Positions 1 through 5,269 of a stretch of DNA of 5,269 bases are shown here, piece after piece. Source of the stretch: an uncultured bacterium (GTDB lineage Bacteria > Bacillota > Clostridia > Lachnospirales > Lachnospiraceae); the NCBI GenBank assembly GCA_947088515.1, contig CAMUHA010000220.1, forward strand, positions 1-5,269. Direction: 5' to 3'. Positions within the stretch are counted from its first letter, which is position 1; every line of letters begins with the position of its first letter. The notes beneath the pieces are model-generated. The model was not told the origin of the DNA, searched no databases, and worked only from the letters and a program-made list of their open reading frames with translations. The translations under genes and the position numbers were made by a program.

Positions 1-153
1 ACATTCCTGTACCGGAGACATTTGTACTTCTTTTCCTCTTCCCTTTTGCTTATCCGGCTGGGTGACAACCGCACATACCGTATGTCCCGCTTTAATTACC
101 GCCTCAAGGGGCGCCACCGCAAAATCAGGCGTTCCCATGTATACAATCTTCAT
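1..153 (-). CDS. fmt: Methionyl-tRNA formyltransferase, N-terminal 51 residues (gene runs off the window)
   Basis: Fmt transfers a formyl group from 10-formyltetrahydrofolate to the amino group of methionyl-tRNA(fMet) in the cytoplasm, making the initiator used in bacterial translation. Only the first 51 codons are visible. They read MKIVYMGTPDFAV, then a helix (PLEAVIKAGH), then a strand and loop VCAVVTQPDKQKGRGKEV. This is the typical start of the formyltransferase Rossmann-like domain, in which the MGTPDFAV loop and the QPDKxxGRG segment are hallmarks of Fmt. The catalytic Asn-His-Asp residues and the C-terminal tRNA-binding domain lie beyond the window edge. The start is the ATG at 153-151, preceded by a strong GGAGGT Shine-Dalgarno (159-164) with 5 nt spacing. 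It follows def by 33 bp in the same orientation, the usual def-fmt pairing of Firmicutes. The reading frame is open to position 1, so the gene is cut by the window and not broken. Confidence 0.95.
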   Translation of the reverse strand, partial: MKIVYMGTPDFAVAPLEAVIKAGHTVCAVVTQPDKQKGRGKEVQMSPVQEC

Positions 154-186
154 TTGCTACCTCCATCAAAAGTGTTTCCGCCGCCT

Positions 187-669
187 TTACTCTTCCTCGT
201 CCTCTAAATCAGAAACATTCATCAGCTCGCCTTCCACCTTTTCCACATATAAGCGCCCTTCCAGGTGATCCACCTCATGAATAATGGCACGGGCAAGCAG
301 CTCTGTGCCTTCCAGTTCAAAAGGTTTAAGCTCCATGTCATAAGCCTTCACTTTCACATAATTGGGTCTTGTCACCACTCCTGTTTTTCCCGGAACGCTA
401 AGACATCCCTCATTGCCTGACTGCTCCCCGCTGGTTTCCAAAATCACCGGATTAATCAATAGAACCGGTTCCTCTCCCGTTACATCAATCACCACAATCC
501 GCTTCAAAATTCCCACCTGCGGCGCTGCAAGCCCTACACCTCCGGCATCATACATCGTGTCAAACATATCGTCAATCAATTCCTTTGTCCGGTCTGTTAC
601 CTCCTTTACTTCCTTACAGGTCTTATTTAAAACCGGGTCTCCTATTTCTCTTATGTTTCTGATCGCCAT
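187..669 (-). CDS. def: Peptide deformylase
   Basis: Def is a metalloenzyme (usually Fe2+ in vivo) that removes the N-formyl group from nascent proteins, the step that undoes the Fmt reaction after initiation. The 160-residue protein has all three family motifs in order: motif I GVGLAAPQ (residues 44-51), motif II EGCLS (87-91, with metal ligand Cys89), and motif III HEVDH (131-135, with ligands His131 and His135 and catalytic Glu132). It is short and lacks the insertions seen in longer type 2 Gram-positive deformylases, so it resembles the compact type 1 form. The C-terminus after motif III ends in an acidic tail (SDLEDEEE). The ATG at 669-667 has an AAAGGAA Shine-Dalgarno (677-683) at 7 nt. 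It starts 16 bp after the priA stop and ends 33 bp before fmt, so it is surely co-transcribed with them. Confidence 0.96.
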   Translation of the reverse strand: MAIRNIREIGDPVLNKTCKEVKEVTDRTKELIDDMFDTMYDAGGVGLAAPQVGILKRIVVIDVTGEEPVLLINPVILETSGEQSGNEGCLSVPGKTGVVTRPNYVKVKAYDMELKPFELEGTELLARAIIHEVDHLEGRLYVEKVEGELMNVSDLEDEEE

Positions 670-685
670 TTTTTTATTCCTTTCT

Positions 686-2947
686 TTAATAACTTTCTAT
701 AGGGTCGAAATCAAACTGCACATTTTCATCTTTGAGTCCAAGAGACTGTATATACTGCTCTATTGTATCCTTTATCTCTGTCAGTTGTCCATAGTCAGAT
801 GACTTACAATATATGATAAATCGGTAAATATCATTAATCTTTCCAATAGACGCCTTTGCAGGGCCGATCACTGATGTATTCGGGGCAAAATGAGAAAGCT
901 TACCGCCTGGGGCAAACGCCTTCTTTGCAAGTTCTGCCGCCTTCTTTGAAAGCGCCTCTCCCTTCTGCTCCTCTCTCGCGCTTATGAGAACCGCCATCAT
1001 ATGACCGGCGGGCGGGTAAGCTCCCATCTCCCTGTATATAATCTCTTCTTCATAAAAAGCTTCATAATCCTGCCGGGCTGCCCTTACAATACTGTAATGG
1101 TCGGGACGGTAAGTCTGGATTAACGCTTCCCCCGGCTTTATCCCCCGCCCGGCCCGGCCGGCTGCCTGGGTAAGCAGCTGGAAGGTTCTCTCCCCCGCCC
1201 GGTAATTGCTGTCATTTAATGACAAGTCCGCTGCAAGCACCCCAACTAGCGTTACATTAGGGAAATCATGACCTTTTACAATCATTTGGGTGCCGGTAAG
1301 CACATCCGCTTCCCCGGAAGAAAAGGAGGTTAGTATCTTTTCATAGCTGTCCTTTGTGCGGGTGGTGTCCCCATCCATCCGAAGCACACGAATCCCCGGA
1401 AATCTTTTATACAAAAGCTGTTCAATCTGCTGGGTCCCCGCCTTAAATCCCAGAATATAGGGAGATGTGCAGGAAGGACATTTATCCGGCTGGGGCGTTT
1501 CATATCCACAGTAATGACATACCAGCCTGCCTCCCATATGCTGGGACAGGGAAACATCACAGTGGGGACATTTCATCACATATCCGCAGGAACGACAGGA
1601 TACAAATCCCGCATACCCCCTTCTGTTTAAAAAAAGCATAATCTGTTCTTTTTTATTTAATCTGTCCTCTATCAGCTCTTGAAGCTTCCTGCTGAAAATG
1701 GAACGGTTGCCATTCTTTAGCTCCTCCCGAAGGTCTACAATGGAAACCTCGGCCGGCTTTCCGCCTGTAAGCCTCCGGTCTAAGGTAAAGAGCGCATATT
1801 CTCCCGCTCTTGCCCGGTAGTAGGCTTCCAGAGACGGAGTTGCAGAGCCAAGCACAAGGCTTGCTCCCTTTAAATCTGCCAGGTAACGGGCGGTTTCCCT
1901 TGCATGGTACCGGGGCATGGTTTCACTTTTATAACTGGCCTCATGCTCTTCATCCATCACAATCATTCCCAGATTGGGAAAAGGCACAAACAATGCCGAA
2001 CGGGGGCCGATTATCACGTCAAGCTCTCCCTTTTTGGCCCTTTCGCACTGGTCAAACTTCTCCCCTGCAGACAAGGTGGAATTTATAACAGAAACCCGGT
2101 CGCCAAACCTTTTATAAAACCGCAGAAGGGTCTGATAAGTCAGCGCAATCTCCGGTATCAGAACAATGCACTGTTTTCCTCTTTTTATCATTCCCTCAAT
2201 CAGGGATAAATAGACTTCCGTTTTTCCGCTTCCGGTGATTCCCCGTATCAGGTAGGTTTTGTTCCTTCCCATATCAAAATCAGAGAAAATGTCCTCACAA
2301 ATGCTTTGCTGCTCCCTGCTTAATGCTTTTCCCGCCTCCTTTGCCGTTTCCAGTTTCACCGGATTTCTGTAACAATTCTCTCTCTCTATGGCAATTACGC
2401 CCTGGCTTTCCAGACTTTTTAAGGAAGCAGGGGACACATTCAGCTTTCCCACTACCAGTTCATAAGGCAACTCCGGTTCCGTGCAAAGAGCCTTAAGCGC
2501 CCTGGCCTTGGCATTTTGGCGCTTTCTTTCACATTCTCCCCAAAGGGAGCATACTTCCTCCCTGGATAAAAGTCTGGTAATTTTCTTTTTTTCTTTGGGT
2601 TTCATAGCCTGTTTGACAGGCAGCACTGTTTTTAGCGCCGCAATCATGGTAGAACCATAGGTATCCTTCATCCATGCGGCGAGCCTGATGGCATCCGCTT
2701 CCACCTTTACGCCCTTTGTTACAATTCCTTGAATCAGCTTTTGTTTTTCATCAGGAAATTCCGCCTTGTCAGTAATCTCCACTACATACCCCTGCCGGAG
2801 GCGGTTTCCTGTTCCAAAAGGCACCTGCACACATACGCCTTCTGATAATTTTCCCTTCAGCTCTTCCGGTATTTTATATTGGAAAGGTCTGTCTACCTTT
2901 TCATGGGAAATATCAATTATAATATTGGCATACCTTCCCTGTTTCAT
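686..2947 (-). CDS. priA: Primosomal protein N' (replication restart 3'-5' helicase PriA)
   Basis: PriA is an SF2 DNA helicase that recognises stalled or repaired forks and starts reloading of the replicative helicase. The 753-residue protein has the full architecture. An N-terminal 3'-DNA-binding domain (about 1-110) is followed by a Lys-rich linker (KPKEKKK, 117-123) and a winged-helix region (about 130-200). Helicase lobe 1 has Walker A GITGSGKT (236-243), DEEH box (332-335) and GSAT motif III (367-370). Lobe 2 has motif V (GTQMIVKGHDFP, 552-563) and motif VI (QAAGRAGR, 594-601). Eight zinc-binding cysteines sit at 451, 454, 460, 463, 477, 480, 490 and 493 as four CxxC pairs. A C-terminal domain (about 640-753) ends the protein. 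The length is slightly below many homologues, with no domain missing. The ATG (2947-2945) overlaps the murE stop as ATGA and has AGGAAG at 2955-2960 with 7 nt spacing, suggesting translational coupling. priA-def-fmt is a common Firmicutes order. Confidence 0.97.
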   Translation of the reverse strand: MKQGRYANIIIDISHEKVDRPFQYKIPEELKGKLSEGVCVQVPFGTGNRLRQGYVVEITDKAEFPDEKQKLIQGIVTKGVKVEADAIRLAAWMKDTYGSTMIAALKTVLPVKQAMKPKEKKKITRLLSREEVCSLWGECERKRQNAKARALKALCTEPELPYELVVGKLNVSPASLKSLESQGVIAIERENCYRNPVKLETAKEAGKALSREQQSICEDIFSDFDMGRNKTYLIRGITGSGKTEVYLSLIEGMIKRGKQCIVLIPEIALTYQTLLRFYKRFGDRVSVINSTLSAGEKFDQCERAKKGELDVIIGPRSALFVPFPNLGMIVMDEEHEASYKSETMPRYHARETARYLADLKGASLVLGSATPSLEAYYRARAGEYALFTLDRRLTGGKPAEVSIVDLREELKNGNRSIFSRKLQELIEDRLNKKEQIMLFLNRRGYAGFVSCRSCGYVMKCPHCDVSLSQHMGGRLVCHYCGYETPQPDKCPSCTSPYILGFKAGTQQIEQLLYKRFPGIRVLRMDGDTTRTKDSYEKILTSFSSGEADVLTGTQMIVKGHDFPNVTLVGVLAADLSLNDSNYRAGERTFQLLTQAAGRAGRGIKPGEALIQTYRPDHYSIVRAARQDYEAFYEEEIIYREMGAYPPAGHMMAVLISAREEQKGEALSKKAAELAKKAFAPGGKLSHFAPNTSVIGPAKASIGKINDIYRFIIYCKSSDYGQLTEIKDTIEQYIQSLGLKDENVQFDFDPIESY

Positions 2948-4413
2948 GTACCCACTTCCTGAAGTATTTCTTTTATCAGCTCTCTCTCATCCATAGGATA
3001 TTTCACGCCTTCAATCTCCTGATAATCCTCATGGCCCTTTCCTGCCAGCACAATAATATCCCCCGGCTGTCCATGGGCAATGGCATAGGCGATTGCCTCT
3101 TTTCTGTCACAGATTTCAATATACCTGCCCTCTGTTTTATTTATTCCGGTTTTGATATCTTCTATTATATCCTGCGGCTTTTCAAACCGGGGATTATCCG
3201 ATGTGACAATCGTCAAATCCGCATACTTCCCGCTGACCTCACCCATTTCAAATCTGCGGAGCTTTGAACGGTTCCCTCCGCACCCAAAAAGGCACACCAG
3301 CCTTGTAGGATTATATTCCCTTAAAGTGGTAAGGAGACTTTTAAGACTCATGGCATTATGGGCATAGTCAATCAGAAGGGTAAATTCACCAGGCGCCGGA
3401 ACCATCTCAATTCTCCCTTTTACATGGGCGCCCAAAAGAGCCTTTTGGATTTGCTGAATTTCCACCTGAAAATGCCGGCACACCGCAATGGCTGTAAGAG
3501 CGTTATAGACACTAAACCTTCCGGGAGCCGGCACTTCCACTTCAAAATCCATTCCGCCCTTTACTTCAAAGTCAATTCCCAACTCTCCAGGCTTATTGAC
3601 CAGTTTCAGATTCTTTGCATAAATATCCGCCCCTTCATCAAAGCCATAAGTTTCCACCTGGCAGGTATGCCCCTTTAAAACGGCTTCCATATGGGCGTCG
3701 TCCTTATTGACAATCCCCAGCCTGCACTGCTTAAACAAAAGCCCCTTACATGCCTGATACTCTTCAAAATCCGCATGTTCATTTGGACCTATATGGTCTG
3801 GTTCCAGATTGGTAAAAATACCAATTTCAAAGGTAAAGCCCTGGGTTCTGTGAAGCTTTAAGCCCTGGGAAGCCACTTCCATCACTACAATCTGACAGCC
3901 TTCCTCTTCCATTTCCTTAAAATACTGCTGAAGCAAAAAAGACTCCGGCGTGGTGTTGCAGGCAGGAATATGCCGCTTGCCTATAATCGTCTCAATGGTG
4001 CCTACAAGCCCCACCCGGTAGCCTGCCTTTTCCAAAATAGATTTAATCAGGTAAGTGGTGGTGGTTTTCCCCTTGGTTCCTGTAATTCCAATCACCTTAA
4101 GCCGGTCGGCCGGATGGCCGAAGTATGCTGCTGAAATAAATGCCATGGCATACCTGGTATCCTCCACTTTAATCACTGTAACGTCGCTTTCTTTTGGGAT
4201 TTCCACATCCTTCTGCACCACAATAACCCTTGCCTGCTTCCGGGCCGCTTCCGCTGCAAAGCTGTGACCATCCACATTGTAACCGCAGATACAGATAAAC
4301 AGACAATCCTTTGATATTTTCCGGGAATCGTAAACCACTTCCTTTACTTCCCCATCCAGGTTTCCTCTTATACATTCATAGGAAATTCCTTTTAACAAAT
4401 CTTCACATTTCAT
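2944..4413 (-). CDS. murE: UDP-MurNAc-L-Ala-D-Glu:meso-diaminopimelate ligase (divergent MurE)
   Basis: MurE is a cytoplasmic ATP-dependent amide ligase that adds the third residue of the peptidoglycan stem peptide to UDP-MurNAc-L-Ala-D-Glu. The 489-residue protein has the three-domain Mur ligase layout: an N-terminal UDP-substrate domain (about 1-100, with the YDSRKIS segment at 28-34), a central ATPase domain with P-loop TGTKGKTTT (111-119), and a C-terminal domain (about 335-489). Lys223 in ACKGLLF fits the position of the carbamylated lysine. DNPR (406-409) and GKGHE (458-462) match the meso-diaminopimelate-binding motifs, so DAP and not lysine is the predicted substrate. Three other conserved motifs depart from classical MurE: DHIGPNEH (206-213), DYAHNAMS (349-356) and GCGGNRSKLRRFEMG (377-391). 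The ATG (4413-4411) has AGGA at 4421-4424 (7 nt spacing) and GGAGG just upstream at 4426-4430. It is the first gene of the probable murE-priA-def-fmt operon. A MurE-like paralogue with altered specificity remains possible. Confidence 0.92.
   Translation of the reverse strand: MKCEDLLKGISYECIRGNLDGEVKEVVYDSRKISKDCLFICICGYNVDGHSFAAEAARKQARVIVVQKDVEIPKESDVTVIKVEDTRYAMAFISAAYFGHPADRLKVIGITGTKGKTTTTYLIKSILEKAGYRVGLVGTIETIIGKRHIPACNTTPESFLLQQYFKEMEEEGCQIVVMEVASQGLKLHRTQGFTFEIGIFTNLEPDHIGPNEHADFEEYQACKGLLFKQCRLGIVNKDDAHMEAVLKGHTCQVETYGFDEGADIYAKNLKLVNKPGELGIDFEVKGGMDFEVEVPAPGRFSVYNALTAIAVCRHFQVEIQQIQKALLGAHVKGRIEMVPAPGEFTLLIDYAHNAMSLKSLLTTLREYNPTRLVCLFGCGGNRSKLRRFEMGEVSGKYADLTIVTSDNPRFEKPQDIIEDIKTGINKTEGRYIEICDRKEAIAYAIAHGQPGDIIVLAGKGHEDYQEIEGVKYPMDERELIKEILQEVGT
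2955..2960 (-). promoter_or_regulatory. priA Shine-Dalgarno inside the end of murE
   Basis: The minus strand reads AGGAAG here, 7 nt before the priA ATG and inside the last codons of murE. With the ATGA stop/start overlap at 2947-2944 it supports the chosen priA start and points to coupled translation of the two genes. Confidence 0.75.
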
Positions 4414-4469
4414 ACCAGTTTCCTGCCTCCAAAAGCATTCATTTCGCCGCTACATTGCAACTATATAAT

Positions 4470-4498
4470 AAGATAGCACGAATATAAGTTTTTTTCAA
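4470..4498 (-). promoter_or_regulatory. Predicted sigma-A promoter of the murE-priA-def-fmt operon
   Basis: The minus strand has TTGAAA (4493-4498, five of six matches to the -35 consensus), a 17-nt spacer, and TATCTT (4470-4475, four of six to the -10 consensus). TG sits at the extended -10 position (TGC directly before TATCTT). Transcription would start near 4463, giving a leader of about 50 nt before the murE ATG. The spacing, the extended -10 and the placement just upstream of the first operon gene make this the best promoter in the window. It is predicted by eye only. Confidence 0.65.
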
Positions 4499-4636
4499 TC
4501 TTCTTGCTTCCTGTGATTTAGCTTTCCATTTTAGTTAATATATGTTTCTTTTTTCTTTTCATGTCCTTAATTTTTTATTTAGAGGATTTAAGATTTTAAT
4601 CATAAATCGGACACACTTTATACACATTTAACCTTT

Positions 4637-4663
4637 ATTATATTAATCAAGATAGTTGAACAA
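4637..4663 (-). promoter_or_regulatory. Weak second promoter candidate upstream of murE
   Basis: The minus strand has a perfect TATAAT (4637-4642). The best -35 match is TTGTTC (4658-4663) with a short 15-nt spacer, so the promoter would be weak or activator-dependent. It would give murE a leader of more than 200 nt. A perfect -10 can occur by chance in DNA this AT-rich. Confidence 0.25.
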
Positions 4664-4665
4664 CT
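4654..4665. repeat. Small dyad AGTTGAACAACT
   Basis: A 12-bp inverted repeat (AGTTG-AA-CAACT) lies between the kinase terminator and the murE promoter and overlaps the weak -35 candidate at 4658-4663. It is operator-like in size, but no known regulator motif is recognised. Confidence 0.3.
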
Positions 4666-4686
4666 CACTATCTCCCCCCTCATAAG

Positions 4687-4725
4687 AATGCAAAGCCTCC
4701 GGCATCCCCCGGAGGCTTTTGCATT
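4687..4725 (-). terminator. Probable intrinsic terminator of the sugar kinase gene
   Basis: An inverted repeat pairs AAAGCCTCCGG (4692-4702) with CCGGAGGCTTT (4709-4719) around a 6-nt loop. It extends through AATGC (4687-4691) and GCATT (4721-4725) if one T at 4720 is left unpaired. It lies 52 bp after the kinase stop and before the murE promoter, the place expected for a terminator. On the minus strand the stem is followed by TTTGCATTCTTAT, an interrupted T-tract, so termination may be incomplete. The plus strand has TTTTGCATT and could also terminate, so a bidirectional role is possible. Confidence 0.75.
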
Positions 4726-4777
4726 GTATAAAACTTTTAAAAATTTCTGTTTCCTGCCACAGTGTAAGACTCCATGC

Positions 4778-5269
4778 CTAATATCTGGTAATCTCCACCT
4801 TTTCCATCAGTTCTTCCGCCTTTTCCATTGGAATCACCGCGCTTTCCAGCGTAGTTGCATTAGCCGCTGATATTCCCACACAATACCTCAAAAGTTCCGC
4901 ATCGCTCATTCCGCTCTCATAGGCCATGGCAAAAGCGGCCACAACACTGTCCCCGCATCCTACGGTATTTACCGCTTTTACCGCAGGCGCCTTTGCATAA
5001 AGAATCTGTCTGTCGGCCACATACAAAAGACCTTTGGCTCCCATGGAAACCATCACATGGCCAATCCCCCGTCCTCCCATCTGCAGCGCCGCTCCGATAA
5101 TATCCTCCAGACTTCTTGCCTTTCTGCCTGTTAAGATTTCAAGCTCTTTTACATTAGGCTTTACCATAAAGGGACAGGCATTAATACTTCTTTTTAAATA
5201 TTCCCCGCCACTGTCCAGAATAATCTTTTTTCCAAGAATCCTCGCCCGCATAATCAGGTTAAAATATAT
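4778..5269 (-). CDS. PfkB-family sugar (phosphate) kinase, probably 1-phosphofructokinase-like, C-terminal 163 residues
   Basis: PfkB/ribokinase-family kinases transfer phosphate from ATP to sugars or sugar phosphates; the 1-phosphofructokinase and tagatose-6-phosphate kinase branch makes bisphosphate sugars for glycolysis. The visible 163 residues have the family's C-terminal half: a strand ILDSGGEYL, the KPNVKELEILTG segment typical of the fructose/tagatose-phosphate kinase branch, VSMGAKGLLYV, and the ATP-site signature NTVGCGDSVVAAFA. In that signature the aspartate (codon 4951-4949) is the expected catalytic base. The usual GAGD anion-hole motif is GCGD here. The frame is open to the window edge (5269), so the internal ATG at 5251-5249 is not the start: a full protein would be about 300 residues and the N-terminal substrate lid is missing from view. 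It is followed by a hairpin terminator, so it appears to be transcribed separately from murE. The exact substrate cannot be told from this part. Confidence 0.85.
   Translation of the reverse strand: MYFNLIMRARILGKKIILDSGGEYLKRSINACPFMVKPNVKELEILTGRKARSLEDIIGAALQMGGRGIGHVMVSMGAKGLLYVADRQILYAKAPAVKAVNTVGCGDSVVAAFAMAYESGMSDAELLRYCVGISAANATTLESAVIPMEKAEELMEKVEITRY

Larger units (their letters stand above)
4414..4777. other. Intergenic region between the sugar kinase and murE
   Basis: This 364-bp gap contains no convincing gene. In the direction of transcription it holds the tail of the kinase transcript (4777-4726), a GC-rich hairpin (4687-4725), and a C-rich/G-rich run next to a small dyad (4654-4680). 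A long AT-rich stretch (about 4500-4650) follows, in which I see only a weak promoter candidate. The murE promoter (4470-4498) and a short leader of about 50 nt with the murE ribosome binding site complete it. The leader is too short for a typical riboswitch or T-box. Base composition is clearly more AT-rich than the flanking genes, as expected for a Clostridia promoter region. Confidence 0.8.

Noticed and set aside
362..802. Open frame of 146 codons on the plus strand
   Set aside because: It lies opposite def and the end of priA, has no ribosome binding site and no recognisable protein; it is a shadow of the real genes.
1330..1560. Second minus-strand open frame inside priA
   Set aside because: Out-of-frame shadow over the zinc-binding region of PriA; the priA frame carries all the conserved motifs.
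4414..4469. Possible riboswitch or T-box leader before murE
   Set aside because: From the favoured promoter the leader is only about 50 nt, with no clear hairpin pair or T-box sequence.
4518..4562. Tiny minus-strand frame MKRKKKHILTKMES before murE
   Set aside because: Only 14 codons, biased by A-rich sequence, with AAGG too close to the ATG for a good ribosome binding site; it also lies upstream of the favoured murE promoter. Likely chance.
4688..4870. Plus-strand open frame of 60 codons
   Set aside because: It runs through the terminator hairpin and the end of the kinase gene on the opposite strand, and has no recognisable product.
5249..5251. ATG as the start of the kinase gene
   Set aside because: The frame stays open upstream to the window edge and the protein would lack its whole N-terminal half; this methionine is internal.

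Overview
The window holds part of a chromosomal housekeeping locus. All five recognisable genes lie on the minus strand, so transcription runs from high to low coordinates. The organism is most likely a Clostridia member of the Firmicutes, plausibly Lachnospiraceae. I infer this from moderate G+C coding DNA next to an AT-rich intergenic region, strong GGAGG/AGGA-type Shine-Dalgarno sites, the Firmicutes-type order priA-def-fmt, and the sequence flavour of the MurE and PriA proteins. No database search was possible, so the family-level placement is an inference.

Layout in the direction of transcription. (1) 5269-4778 is the C-terminal part of a PfkB/ribokinase-family sugar (phosphate) kinase, probably 1-phosphofructokinase-like, whose 5' end lies outside the window. 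(2) 4777-4414 is a 364-bp gap. It carries a strong GC-rich hairpin that probably ends the kinase transcript, an AT-rich stretch with a small dyad and a weak promoter candidate, and a good extended -10 promoter about 50 nt before murE. (3) 4413-2944 is murE, 2947-686 is priA, 669-187 is def, and 153-1 is the start of fmt. The last four look like one operon: the murE stop overlaps the priA start (ATGA), priA-def are 16 bp apart, and def-fmt are 33 bp apart, with no terminator between them.

Functionally, the operon joins peptidoglycan precursor synthesis (MurE adds meso-diaminopimelate to the stem peptide), replication restart (PriA helicase), and the two ends of the formyl-methionine cycle (Fmt formylates initiator Met-tRNA, Def removes the formyl group from new proteins). 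The kinase is a separate unit of carbon metabolism.

I found no mobile element, CRISPR array, RNA gene, phage gene or defence system, and I do not see an undescribed system here. The most interesting point is that the MurE protein keeps the ATP and diaminopimelate motifs but departs from the classical MurE consensus at three other conserved motifs. It therefore looks like a divergent MurE subtype sitting with priA-def-fmt instead of in a division/cell-wall cluster.
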